Below, piece after piece: positions 31,095 to 42,950 of a stretch of DNA of 64,000 bases (position 1 is its first letter; every line of letters begins with the position of its first letter). Made by a program: the position numbers and the translations under genes. The notes under the pieces were generated by a model that was given only the letters and a program-made list of their open reading frames with translations, made no database searches and was not told the DNA's origin. The DNA is from Hexactinellida sp. DTS-2022. Lineage: Eukaryota; Porifera; Hexactinellida. The DNA lies in the NCBI GenBank assembly GCA_028753945.1, contig JAPNXP010000007.1, positions 1,984,001 to 2,048,000 on the forward strand, given 5' to 3'.

Positions 31095-33112
31095 AGAAAC
31101 TATAAATAGAGTTTATGGAGAATCATAAGTATAAATAAGAAAATTTATGGGACCCAGTACTGATCCCTGGGGAATACCGCTCTGAACTACACCTCAATCT
31201 GAAGTAGAATTTTCCAACTTGACTCGTTTTCTATTAGAAAGATAAGACTCAAACCAATATACAGTAGAGCCTCTGAACAACGGACACCTTGGGACCGGAA
31301 CCGTTGTTCGTTATTTAGAGGTTGTCCGCTATTTAGAGGTTGCTTTTCTATTAGACATATGCTAAATAAATAAATTCGTGCCACGAGGGTTGTCCGTTAT
31401 TTAGAGGTTGTCCGCTATTTGGAGTGTCCGTTATGGGAGGCTCCACTGTAACAGCTTCCCTCCCTATATATTCCAATTTATCAATATACAAATTATGCTG
31501 CACCTTGTCGAAAGCTTCTTCAAAATCAATATAAAGAACATCAATAGGCAAATATCTATCCATGGACAGGGTCCAATAATCTAGTACCTCTAGCAAGCTT
31601 GTCACACACGAACGATTTGGAAGAGAACCACATTGATTATCATGGATTAAATTATTTCTATATAAATGATGGAGTAGAATAAGCTTTATCATACTTTCTA
31701 ACAACTTCACCACCACCGATGTCAAAGATACTGGTCTATAATTTCGGACATTTGATCTTGGGCCATTTTTCTAAATAGGTACTACATTAGCCAGTGTCCA
31801 ACCACTGGGTAAGATTCCAGACTTAAGACTTTGAGTAAAATAATATATAAAGGTTTGTAGAAATACTTCGAAAATTTCCTTAAAAGTTTAGGATGGATGT
31901 TATCCGGACCTGGAGATTTGGCTTCGTTCAACAGCTCCAGTTGCTGAAGAACCATTTCTTCTGTGATGACTATTTCATCTAAACGGTTAAAAAGTTTGTT
32001 AACTGTTGGACTAATGTAAGTTCCTCTCTCCACAGGTTGACTAAATACTGATGTGAAGTAATCTGATAATATACTTGCCGAAATTGCCTCTGATACCATT
32101 TCACCATTGTCACCAATCAAAGATATTCTTTTATGATAATCTAATCTTTGATGCTTGGCATAATTCAAAAAGGTTCTAATAGATTTTGGCGAATTGAGAC
32201 TTTGTGTTAGCTTATCTTCATAATTTCTCCTCAACTCGATTGATAATTTAGCTACCTTGCTCAAAGCTTGCTTATAATTCTTCCAGGTGTAACTAGAAGG
32301 GATATTTTTATAAATTATCCATAAAAGCCTTTTTTCTTTACTGCTGCCATAAATATAGGATTATTTAGATAAGCAAAGCCTTTCCTCATTGTCACTTTCT
32401 TTTTTGGTACACACAAAAGGATGCTTTCATACATCTGAATAAAAATATTCCATAGATTTTCAATTGATATATTTAGGCTAAACACAGATTTCCAATTCTC
32501 TACAACTTTAATAACATCAGCTTCATTAGTTTTGTTATACATATACATAACTTTGGAGTGTTTCACATATAGAGGTACCTTGTATTCAAAAATAATTACA
32601 CTGTGGTCACTTCCACACAGAGGACAAAATCTAAGGTTAGAAATACGCGACTCGTCATTAGAAAATATTAGATCAACTAAACTACTTTCACCAGCACCAT
32701 GTCTCGTCGAATCCTGCACATGTTGATATAAATAAAGTTCATCTACCAACTAACGCCTCGTAACGCCAATAACGCCTCGGATTCATGGGGTTTAAGACAA
32801 TGAGCAACGATGTCTTTTGTGATCCAGCTGATTCCCGGGAGGTTGAAGTCTCCCATTAATAGAACTTCTTTACCAGCCAGGGATAATGAAGTTTCACACA
32901 TAAGATATGAATCGTCTAGAGATAGATTAGGAGGACGATAAACTGCACACACAAATAAATACACAGTGGGGATTTTCAGGGGTGTAGGTGGAAATAGGAA
33001 AACTTTGCTAGATAGACCTAATGAAGTATTATTGACATATAGGTTATCGGTAGCTGCAAACTGAATGGCATTATCAAAAATGATGTAAGTAGTCTCCTAA
33101 ACGTAGTTCTAG
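31095..33112 (-). pseudogene. Non-LTR retrotransposon: endonuclease second half and RT (3' segment)
   Basis: Broken frames read right to left. Endonuclease C-terminal half: AVYRPPN (32938), LLMGDFN (32870), then SSLVDLIFSND and CGSDHSVI (32680-32580). RT: SPGPDNIHP (about 31905), a gap, then the motif-A-type YIDFEEAFDKVQHN (31540) and, left of the MITE at 31262-31448, GIPQGSVLGPI (about 31170). The coding stops at about 31095, before the catalytic motif C. Several stops and frameshifts. CR1/jockey-like by motif order. The 5' coding part lies next to it in the opposite orientation (33113-34380). Confidence 0.85.
31262..31448. mobile_element. Tigger/pogo-like MITE
   Basis: 187 bp with inverted ends CAGTAGAGCCTC / GAGGCTCCACTG, TA duplicated on both sides, and repeated GTCCGTTATTTAGAGGTTG words. 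Inserted in the RT. Confidence 0.88.
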
Positions 33113-34380
33113 ACAATTCATGTTAATTCTGTAATAAATTATACTTAAGGTTTGTTAAATATCCCATTTCAAGAGATGATGCAGTTGATAAATTGTCAAA
33201 GTGGATTAGCTTGCTGGAAGGAGCTTCTGAGGAATCCCTAGACTCATTCACTAACTCAGAATTGAAACTTATCATTCTGAGTGCCAGAGATAGGGAAGCA
33301 TCTTGGAGAATTTCTCACAAGGAGGAAATTGGCACTTTTAACGCAAATATGATGACATCATCTGATAATATTGTCAAAGTTACTAACAAGGTTGAGGAGA
33401 GTTTATCTGTCATGACCGAGAATTGTTCTACATGAAAAGCCTACATTGAATCACCGACTGGAAAGGAGGATTCTTCTGACCAGTTATGAAAGATCCTGAA
33501 AGAGGAAGAGGCTAATAAAAGGTACGCTTGTCAGGAGGAAAAGGACAGGCAGTCAAGAGAAAATATCCTAATTGTATATGGAAAGTCTGAGGATGTTGAA
33601 CTCGCAGACTGTTCTAAAAGCTACTCTTAATAGCTGAACATTTAAAGCTAAAGCCTAAAATATTAGATATTTGTCGGCTGAGTAGAATCATAAATGAAGG
33701 CCAACCCAGACCAGTGAGGATATAATTAGACTCTACATTCATTCGACAAAAGATTATAGCAAACTCTATAAACTCAAAAACCATCCTAGACTTCATAAAG
33801 TATTTATAAAACCAGATCTGACTATTAAGGAAAGAGTTAAGCAGAAAACTGTGGCAGAAATTACAGAAAAAGATATCCAATGAGCCCGATAAAAGGGGGG
33901 TCAGGAAGGGGGATTCTATAGTGGAATTCAGCTCTAATAATGATTGAGTCTTTTTGTGGAACGGTTCGAGTAAAACATTCACTTGTTCCTCTGGCTGTAG
34001 TGATCGTTTAGAAACACCCGTTCCCAAAATAGGCCCTGACAATGTTTGTTTCAATTTACTAAATTTTAATTCTCCTGATGGTATAGTGAAAATTCATGAT
34101 TTAAGAATTGTTTATACAAGTTCAAGATCCCTTTGCAATAAATGCATGGAATTAGAACATATTTTATTAGGAGAGAAGGCTAATCTGGCTGTGGTAACAG
34201 AAACTTGGTTTAGCTCAGATAAGGAATTCAAAATTTCTGGATATGATGGATACTTTAGTTCAAGAAATCGTAGAGGTGGGGGAGTCGCTATATATTTGGA
34301 TAACAGTCTGTTAAGCAAAACTCAATTAGTGAGATCTTCTTCGGAACTAGGATTTGATATTGTTATTATTGAGGGATAAC
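33113..34380 (+). pseudogene. Non-LTR retrotransposon: ORF1 and first half of endonuclease (inverted 5' segment)
   Basis: Plus-strand frames encode a helical ORF1-like segment (33190-33435; LLEGASEESLDSF, then coiled coil), a basic stretch near 33530, and the endonuclease start: LRIVYTSSRSLCNKCMEL, VVTETWF (the catalytic Glu region) and RRGGGVAIYLDNSL (34274). The frame stops at about 34378 in mid-endonuclease, where the minus-strand segment would take over. Order and polarity fit a twin-primed 5' inversion. Frameshifts and stops throughout. Confidence 0.75.
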
Positions 34381-35082
34381 AGGCATTTCACAGTGGCAAT
34401 TTAAGGGGAAATAGGATAAAATTATCATTCTCAGAATATTAAATAACCTAGTAATGCATAATTTAATTCTGGTCTAAGAAATATTTTGGTTGTTATGACT
34501 ATTCAATGATTAGATTTTTGACAATTGGAATTTCTATTTTGCGGTTATAGAAAGTTACTAATGCTTCATTGCAGATTTTGAGAACACTGTTCTTGAGAAT
34601 GACTTCTCTTTTGAATATTCTGATATCATTGGTTAAATTATATATATTAGATATCATAATAACATCTGATTATAAATTGATTATGGGATGTTGTTAACGG
34701 AAAATATACAATTCGGACAATAAATTCTTGTTTAGTCCCCCTCCTTCAAGGTGATGGGAAATATCGTGTCCAGGCTCATGGGGTTTTTTTAATATTTTAA
34801 TATAAAGTAGACATATTTAACTTCAATATAAACCAAATTCCAGATGCCCATAAATTTTCCCACAGATATTTTCTTTTAATATTAATTAATTAATTAAGAT
34901 AAGTAATTCAAGTACATATTATACTCCTTCAATTAAAATTATTTCTTATGCATGGAAGAAGAAAGCACAAGGAAGCTTTTGAATTTCTTAACTCGAATCC
35001 AGTGAGTTATGGATTACAATGAATTAGAATCTGACTAATATTAAACTATTCGGTGTCAATTTGATGAATAAAAGTTTAGCAG
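34381..35082. other. No recognisable gene
   Basis: AT-rich. I see no ORF, TIR or repeat partner. Confidence 0.5.
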
Positions 35083-35306
35083 GGAGCTGAACTGTCGGAA
35101 AATTAGTGGAAACATACTTTTTACATACTGAGAACTCAACAATATTGTCAAAACTAGGTTCTACTAGCTCTAAAACGTGGGTGATGTAATATTCTTATAA
35201 AATAGTTTCTAAATTCGCGAAAAGGCGCGAAGTGGATGTGGATCACTTAATAACTTTGAACCATATATATTAGGATTTTTGTAAAAATTATACCTTGTTC
35301 AGGAAA
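35083..35306. repeat. ~250-bp dispersed repeat, copy 2 (interrupted)
   Basis: Same orientation and sequence as 24538-24790. It is interrupted after TTCAGGAAA by the element 35307-39709 and resumes at 39719-39765, directly before the gypsy pol remnant. Confidence 0.75.
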
Positions 35307-36185
35307 GGAGATACAAAGGTGGATTTATACAAATGTGGCTAAATACCATATTTCCTGTATAGGCATTTCCAAATATACTTTGACATGCTAGGTTTGCGAT
35401 TCTGAAAAAAATTTGTAACTATTTTTTGTAACTCGAAATTTTGTAACTCGAAATTTGTAACTATTTTGACCTTTTTGACGTCACCAAAGGTCAAAATCAT
35501 CTTATAGAATAATATGGCCATAGAGGAGTAAATAATTATAAATTCATGATAAACGCTAAATTTAGTTCAACCCCTCCTAGCTTTACTTTGACATGCTATC
35601 TATCCAAATCCAAACTAAAAATTTGATTCGGGCATTTTTTTTACATTTTTTGACGTCACCAAAGGTCAAAGTAGCCTTCATTTTGTACAAAGAAATTCCG
35701 CGTTAATTTCCGGAAAGTGACCTTTGTATAACTCGCATATCTCAAAAAGTATAAGTCGGAGAGAGAAAAACTAGCCCTCAAAAATGATCCTTATCAGTTG
35801 TACTTGGGATTTTGCAGTCGATTTTCAACTTTAATACAAAGTTATAGAGTTAATAATTATATAATGCCAAAATTCTGATAAAATCGAGTGATTATTAAAA
35901 ATCTATAGAAAAAAAGAATTAAATCTATATCGCAAATTCTGTGTGGCAAAATCCCTTGACTAATGTAGTAGAGTTAAACTTGCACTATAATAGAATTTGC
36001 GCCAAATAGAGTAAATAGCTAGAATTTATATTGACTAGTATGGATTCACTATTACGCTATTTTTAAACTATCAATATATAATTCAAATTTTCATTTTAGA
36101 GAATTGTGATAATACTGTTATTTGTGGGGACGCTGCATTTGTCAGAATTTTGAAGTTGTCATTTGTCCGAATCTTGAGTTCTGAC

Positions 36186-36711
36186 CAGGGTTGCGTTCAA
36201 GTACAATTTACTTAAGTACTTCTGTAATTAAGTACATTTTTTGAGTACTTGTACTTGTACTTAAGTACTTTCACAATTTTCCCGTTGTACTTGTACTTGT
36301 ACTTAATTACTTTCCTCATTTTCTAAAGTACTTGCACTTGTACTTGAGCACTTGTTACTCGTGACTTTTTTATCATTCAATATATTTCCAACACACATCA
36401 TTGATGTTCCTCAAATCCCATCTCAAATAAAGTAGTGTTACTTAATACTTAGTATATCAGGAATTGTGTTCGTGTCAAAGACTACTGTTACTTTAAATTA
36501 AATAAATTTGGATGATACTATATAAACTAATTTATCATAAGAGCTTGGGAAGTACTTGTACTTGTACTCAAGTATTTTCGTAAATTTTTCATTGTACTTG
36601 TACTTAAGTACTTTAAGTTTACCTGTATTTGTACTTGTATTGTACTTGAATATCTGAAAAGTAGTAGTACTTGTACTTAAGTACTTTCAAATGTACTTGA
36701 ACCCAACCCTG
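36186..36711. mobile_element. hAT-type MITE with CTTGTACTTAAGTAC repeats
   Basis: 526 bp with ends CAGGGTTGCGTTCAAGTAC / GTACTTGAACCCAACCCTG and an exact 8-bp TSD GTTCTGAC (36178-36185, 36712-36719). The interior is full of TACTTGTACTTAAGTAC words at both ends. It splits one dyad unit of MULE2. Confidence 0.95.
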
Positions 36712-36872
36712 GTTCTGACTTTGTCAGAATGGATTTTAGCGAGTTCTGACTTTGTCAGAATAGATTTTTATCGAGTTCTGACTTTGTCATAATGGGTTTT
36801 TATCGAGTTCTGATTTTGTCAGAATAGATTTTAGCGAGTTCTGACTTTGTCAGAATGGATTTTATTGTGCTC
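36712..36872. repeat. Left subterminal array of MULE2
   Basis: Five units of TTCTGACTTTGTCAGAA (7-bp arms, 3-bp centre), with linkers of about 20-25 bp such as TGGATTTTAGCGAG. The matching inverted units lie at 39505-39600. Confidence 0.88.
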
Positions 36873-37246
36873 TAATTTGGGAGAATAATTTTACATTCAG
36901 TTTGAACATTTTTCAATGCATCATTTTTATACAACAAAAAATATCGTGTAAAATTAAAATAATAAATTTGATAAGAAACTGAAAATGATTAGTTCTCTGA
37001 ATAAATATTTGCTGATGAAGATCGTCGGAATTTGCTTTTTGTTTTTGACTTCACACGATTTCTTGAGTTAACTAGTGAATGTAGTTGTTTACTGTATTAG
37101 AAAGACGGAGTTCAAATAACACCTTTCAGCCATTCTTTAAATACAATCATGGGTAGTTGTTTTGTTTTAAAACACATTGGCTTCGTTTTCCTTTTTTGTC
37201 GACTGGTATAAATTGTAATGAATTGAATTTATGATACTAAATCAAT

Positions 37247-39372
37247 ATGGAATACACTTTGAGCTCTTACAGACGACTTGTTGGAAAAGTTTATACTACT
37301 TGTGATGGACACAAATTTATCAATTCCAAAATCAGCGAAAAGTATATTTATCTAAAATGTGCAATTTTCCGTACTGGCTGCAAAGGTACTGGTAGACTCA
37401 ATCGTTTGACAGATCTTATAACTCCTTTATCACCGCACAATCATAACACTGAAGAATACAGATCGGATGTTTTCGATTTGAAAACGAAATGCAAGAAAAC
37501 TGCAATGCATAGCCAAACAAATCTTCGGCACGTTTTCGATGATACAACAAGAGGTGATCCTAGTGCTTTTGAAGTTACATTTCCTAAATGCGAATCGGCT
37601 ATGTGTCGTGCCAAGAGAAAGTTACAACCGAAGATTCCCTCAGATGCTGTTGAATTTTGCGAAATGTACTTACAGCTCGTTTAGAAAAATACTACCAAGG
37701 TTCAGTGACATGTGGTACCGACACTGCTGTTATCTTCTACTCCGATGCGATGTCTTCTGTATTATATGAGGTTATGCATATCCAGTTTGATTGTACCTTT
37801 TTACAGTACCCATTCAATTTACTCAACTCTGGACCATTTTTGTAGCTATTGGCAGGCATTCTTTACCAGCTATCCATTGCTTGATGCCCGCGAAGAGTGA
37901 AGAATTATATACAGCTGTGTTAGAAAGGATTAGTTCGAAAATACCTCACTTTAAACCAGTGGCTTCAATGTCGGTTTGGGAGCCTGCACCAAGGAATGCT
38001 TTCAAACAAGTTTATCCTCAAATTCACATTCACCGATGCTGGTTTAATTTCAGTCAATGTATCTGGAGAAAAACGCAAAAGCTAGGGCTCACTCACTCTT
38101 TCAGAAACAACATCAACGTGGCAACATTTATTCGAGAACTGATGGCCATACCATTTCTTCCCCCCCAATTGTTCTACCCAACATATATCTCACTTGAAAC
38201 CCCTAATATTGAAGGTTCTGAAATGAGGAATCTGGAAAAATTGAACAAATACTTCAAGAAGCAATGGATCGACCACATTACCCCAGAGGAACTCTCTATT
38301 AATCATCTGAACATCTCTACTACTAACAATGTTGCAGAGAGTTACCACTCTAAACTAAAGTCAATTAGAAAAACACATCGTCCTAGGATATGGACATTTA
38401 TTACAGCACTCAATAGCATCATAGAGGATGTGGATAGTGATTTCAGTAGATTACGTTTGGGGCGAGAGATTTGTAGGTCAAGGAAGAAAGTACTATATGT
38501 AAAGACTGAAGAACAGAGAAGAGCGTGTAAGGAGAAGCTAAGGGAAGGACTCATGAATCTATTGGAATACATCAATGCGATTACCCACACTTTTGGTAAG
38601 ATGGCTGAATATCCAAATCGAGATACCACTAGCGAGTCTGAGGATGAAGACGGTGACATATCTACAAGTACACTAACCAGCCACAAGTATTTGAACAATT
38701 GGAATTTTTTTGCAGACTCAATAATCGTCTGGTAACTTACTAACGGCTGTGTAAACTACTCTAAAATGATTATAAATATCTTGCTATTGTTTTAAATTAC
38801 ATAATATTTTGAATTCACGTCATTTTAGTGAATATCCATGAAGTGGCACAAGTGGCACAAATGGGAATGTGGCTGTATCTCAGCAGGAAATGAACATAAT
38901 GGTTTGAAATTATGCACCCAGAGTAATTCGACCATGTGGAATTCAAATCTGCAATCAGAACTTGTATATTCTCATTACATCTTGATGATCAGAAATTACA
39001 TATTTAATTAGCTAATTATATGGTTAATGAGTTTAACACCTCCTTATTGATGTAGATCCAAAGATTTTGCTATTTTATTATACTTTATATATCGTATCAT
39101 GTAAATAGCAGTGTTGATGAATCCATCAATGCTATTATGCTGCTAGAAGCTTGAATGTATAATTGCAAATCTTTGCTGTTCGAATACCTTTGGCCGGTCA
39201 GTGTACTAACGTTTGTGTTGTATGTCTCCAACCACGTTTAACAACGTGGATATTCATGCCTTGTAGGCACGCAAACTGCTGTATTGTAGTGAACAGTTGA
39301 AACAATCTGGAGAGACTTGTCCGATGTGCCGATCTACGATAGAGGATATGTTTCAAATATTCACGAGCTAAC
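37247..39372 (+). pseudogene. FLYWCH-MULE-RING transposase (MULE2), degraded
   Basis: Starts MEYTLSSYRR at 37247. FLYWCH finger about residues 15-65 (LKCAIFRTGCKG, HNHN). The block GDPSAFEVTFPKCESAMC aligns with GDPASTLVSFQEIESSMC of MULE1. Frames shift at about 37660 and 37845. IQFDCTFLQYP keeps the first Asp, but the second is lost: SVWEPAPRNAF stands where MULE1 has SDFEKAPRNVF. NNVAESYH keeps the Glu. The acidic tail is split by the mariner-like MITE 38671-39203. The RING finger then follows at 39209-39372: CVVCLQP, PCRHANCC and, after a 1-nt shift, CPMCRSTIEDMFQIF. Inactive as a transposase. Confidence 0.85.
38671..39203. mobile_element. Tc1/mariner-like MITE at the transposase-RING junction
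   Basis: 533 bp with diverged inverted ends CACTAACCAGCCACAAGTATT / (reverse complement) CACTGACCGGCCAAAGGTATT, and TA on both sides (38669-38670, 39204-39205). Removing it with one TA puts the acidic tail in frame with the RING finger. The right end is shared with the remnant at 4736-4757. Confidence 0.8.
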
Positions 39373-40045
39373 CTACCCACTTATCACATCAAAATAAGCT
39401 TCTTATCATAGTTATTTATCTTATTATTATAGCTATTTCTATAAAGTTGACAATAAATTATAAGTATTCAAATGAAAAAAAAGATTCTCCCAATTCATAG
39501 CACAATAAAACCCATTCTGACAAAGTCAGAACTCGCTAAAAACCCATTCTGACAAAGTCAGAACTCGCTAAAATCCATTCTGACAAATGACAACTTCAAA
39601 ATTCTGACAAATGCAGGCGCCCCGTATTTGTTCATACTAAAAAGTCATGTCTAAAAATGCAATAATAATTGGGGGTTATCGGGTGTCGAAAATCCACTAT
39701 TGTATCACCTTCAGGAAATATAATCAATAATCATCGGTGAACAATAAAAAATTTGTTAACCAATCCGAGAAAAGATTTGAGTTCGCGTAGTGAGGTATGT
39801 GTAGTCCGTTCCCTAATTAGTTGAATTATCGAAAGCATTGGATTATGCCCGTGGCTGAAACAATATGTCCCACAAATTCTCAGTGGCGGCAAAGATACAT
39901 TTATACCTGCTAAGTTGCATTTTAGCCTGTATATATAATTCCAGTGTCTGACGTAATTACTCAGATGTTTCATGAATCTTTTTAAATATACTAATGTATC
40001 GTCCACGTATGCATCGCTTGAGGGTGCGCAACGAAGTACTGAATC

Positions 40046-42950
40046 CATAGGCGCAAAGTACGGTGGTGCAGGTGGTGCAAGTACACCACCGGCACTCAGC
40101 GATCGAAGTGCCGTTGTGCAAGGTACACCTGTACTTTTTAACTTCAAATCTTTCAATCTAGCCCCGGCCCGTAAGGAAAAATTAATTTTAGAATTTATGA
40201 AAATTAAAACAACTATTCTTAACTTTGTTCTCCTGCTCCTGCCTCACTTTGCTTCCTTTTACGTTTCACGCGTTCCTCTTCTTTTGATGCTTCCTATTCC
40301 AGACGCATTGCTTCCTTTGATGCTTTATCAGCTTGTTTCCTGGCCCGCGCAGCCTCTAGAGCATCTGATCCCACCCCACCGAAAGTATTCATTCGTTGTG
40401 TGCTGCCTCCTATCCACTCCTCCATTATTTGGTCTAAATCGAGGTCATCAAGCATGTGTTTGTGGACATGCCAAAGCGCCATATTACGCAGTCTTTCTTG
40501 TGCCATAGTACTCCTTAAGTAAGTCTTTAATCTCCTGAGGGTACTGAAGGAGCGCTCCGCTTCGCAACTGGTGGCGGGGATAACTAATAGTAGGCGTACC
40601 AGTGCAGTCATAACAGGATACATATCCCGCAATACCGGCCATTGATGCATTACACTAACTATTCCATCGAACTTGGAAATATCGAACGGTTTGCTTTTTG
40701 GAGAAGTTCCTTCTAATTTGGGATCGTGAAGTTTCTCAGGATGGACGAGCAGATATTCATGAAAATTGATCACATTCTGTTTCAGAGTTTGTGTAGAGCC
40801 TCCAAGATCCTCTGAGCCCCAGTGAGTCATGACATCTCCAACTGCATGGAGTCGTTAACACCAGGCTGAGTTAGGACATGCTCTGCAGATGACACCATAG
40901 CAATAGCTGTCCGATCGTAGCGAGCCCTGATCGACTTCGAGGCTGTAGCATACATCCTAATGTACTTATCTGAGTACCATGATTTGGTCATCCTGGCTAC
41001 AGCCTCAAATGTGGGCATATTACCGCCCTCCATTGCTATTCGGCGCCTATCCGCTCTGCTAGTGCGCACTACGGGTGGATGTAAATCCAATACCTCAGCC
41101 TCCCTCACGATCTCGATGTAAAACTTTCTGCCTTCTCTACCGACTGATCCATCAATGCATCTCCGGATAAGTTTAGTGGCTGGACTCCAGCTTTTAAGGC
41201 GTACTCAGTGTCCAGCATATCTATAAGCCCTTTCACATGGCTGACTGACACATGAGGTGACTGCATGTACTTATGGATAGGTTGAGCAGATCCAAACAAT
41301 TGGTGGAGTCCACGGAGTCCGAAAAAAGTTTTAAATTCCTCGGCCATGGTCAAGAGACCGGCAGCCTTCGCACGAATCTTGGCATCATTAGAATGCTCTG
41401 GGACCTCATCTAAAAAGGTTACGATCCTTTCGTAGTTGCAAAGAATCGAATCGAGGCTTGCCTGCCTCATAACCCACCGAGTGGGGCATAGTGGACGGAT
41501 GGTTGCACCTCGCCGACTTGTTGTTTGGGTCTCATCATCTTCGGCAAACAACTCATCAAATAGCTCAGCGTTAATCGGCGTGTTCTGGAACCTCAGCTTA
41601 CGTTTGGCACTGTCCTTGCAGAAATTTCCGAGTGCATGGGCAAATTCGATTGCTGTTGCGAATACGTCCACTTTCTCAGCAGCATCCTTGAGAACCAGGT
41701 TAAGCATGTGCCCGCTGCAGTAGGAAAAGATTGCCTTTGGTTGAATTCCTCTAACTCTTGTCTGTACCCCATTAAGGTGTCCCTTCATGTTTGCACCCCC
41801 ATCATAGCTTTGGGCCCGACAGTTCTTTAAGTTGAGCGACCCTTTGCTGATGTTTTCCAACGTATTGACGAGTAGCTCCGACGCTCCGTTAACGTTTCAG
41901 CAGTAGCGTCCTTGGTATTATATAACCCGAGAAAATGTTCCGAAACCTCAAGATCCCAGGAGACTGTTCTTAGGACGATAGCCACCTGCTCAACTATCGC
42001 GCAGTCAGTAGTCTCATCTATAATTACGCCGAAAAACCATTACAAACTATCTCATTCACCAATGACCTGAGAACCCCATTACCAAGAGACCCAATGATAG
42101 TGTTCTGAGTGTCCCAGCTCAACCACTTGAATGCCTTTCTGTATAGGTATTTCTCGAGAGATGTAGAAAACTGGCCGAGTAATGTCACTAGTTGCCTGAA
42201 GTTACCCTCTTCATCAGAATGACCGCGGAATGCTAATCCCTGTCTGCAGAGAAATTGTACTGCTTGAATAATCGTACGAAGAGCCAATCGGTTTTCTCGT
42301 TGCTGTTCGCTGAACTTATCTGTCAACTGGTTCCCTATAGAATCTTCTTGGCAAATTCTACTTACAAAACTCACAGCCTGTCGATGACTGGAGCTATCCT
42401 GGTGTTTGCCCATCAGCTCACTCGACCTTCCCCACGTACACCATCCTTCTTCCACCCAAGCACTCGACCACATCACTTGCTTGGCTCCATGTTCTTTCCG
42501 CAGCTTCAGGCTTCCGTCTTTAGCCTTCTTGCAAATGCTGCAGAAAGCTTTTTCTATTGCAGGATCATACTCGATCCATGGAAAATCGAGTAGAAATACG
42601 GGATTGAAATGACGAGGCATATCGAGCAATCTAAAGTATATCTAATCTACTGTACATTGTAACATCAATTTAATAATGTGGAAGGTACTGCCAAAATCAA
42701 AACTAAATCGACACTGTAATTAATATAATATCGTATTAATACTGTTTCAGGGTCGAACACAGTTTATGAAATCGATGTTATTACAAAATAGATGTTACAT
42801 TCTTTATCAGTACTAATTATACTAAATGTAGTAAAATGAGAATTGTGATATCAATTTGAGAAAATTATGATGGTATTGGTACTCTAAAAATAGATGTATT
42901 GAGGTGCACCACTGGTACTTTTGGCTACAGGTCAAAAGTTTGCGCCTATG
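40046..42950 (-). mobile_element. TTF/ZMYM-type hAT element inside gypsy RT
   Basis: 2905 bp with TIRs CATAGGCGCAAA / TTTGCGCCTATG and an exact 8-bp TSD ACTGAATC (40038-40045, 42951-42958). Subterminal GGTGGTGCA / TGCACCAC words. Encodes a hAT transposase on the minus strand. More GC-rich than its surroundings. Confidence 0.93.
40294..42620 (-). pseudogene. hAT transposase, TTF-finger/ZMYM1-like
   Basis: Four frames give one protein. The first (ATG 42620 to 42024) has a TTF-type zinc finger: FPWIEYD, FCSICKKA, WGRSSELMGKHQDSSSHRQA. Next come VIIDETTD (first catalytic Asp, about 42020), then AQSYDGGANMKG (second Asp) and FSYCSGHMLNLVL (41860-41105). The middle frame (41108-40827) follows. The last (40830-40294) holds the hAT dimerisation region LVIPATSCEAERSFSTLRRL, where E is the catalytic Glu, ending basic. 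Frameshifts at about 42024, 41110 and 40830 disable it, but most of the length is preserved, suggesting fairly recent activity. ZMYM1-like families carry this finger plus hAT core. Confidence 0.88.

Larger units (their letters stand above)
36126..39623 (+). mobile_element. MULE2: second RING-type Mutator-like element
   Basis: Inverted ends GGGGACGCTGCATTTGTCAG / (reverse complement) GGGGCGCCTGCATTTGTCAG. Flanks GTTATTTGT (36117-36125) and GTATTTGTT share TATTTGT, a degraded 9-bp-type TSD. The ends carry repeats of the 17-bp dyad TTCTGACTTTGTCAGAA: about five on the left (36713-36870) and two on the right (39505-39560). It contains a RING-tailed transposase pseudogene and two younger MITEs. 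Confidence 0.85.
35307..39709. mobile_element. Non-autonomous MULE-like element hosting MULE2
   Basis: Inverted ends GGAGATACAAAGGTGGATTT and (reverse complement) GGTGATACAATAGTGGATTT, with an exact 9-bp TSD TTCAGGAAA (35298-35306, 39710-39718). Copy 1 of the interrupted repeat gives the empty site. Own sequence: about 35307-36125 and 39624-39709, non-coding, with two copies of TTTTGACGTCACCAAAGGTCAAA-type words. Everything else is MULE2 and its insertions. Confidence 0.85.

Noticed and set aside
24538-35306. LTR retrotransposon bounded by the 250-bp direct repeats
   Set aside because: No TG...CA ends, primer site or collinear pol between them; the contents are unrelated elements in mixed orientations.
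39198-39380. 60-codon minus-strand ORF
   Set aside because: The plus strand encodes the RING finger; the minus frame is an artefact.
40294-42612. Plus-strand ORFs opposite the TTF-type hAT
   Set aside because: Antisense shadows; the minus strand carries the hAT motifs.
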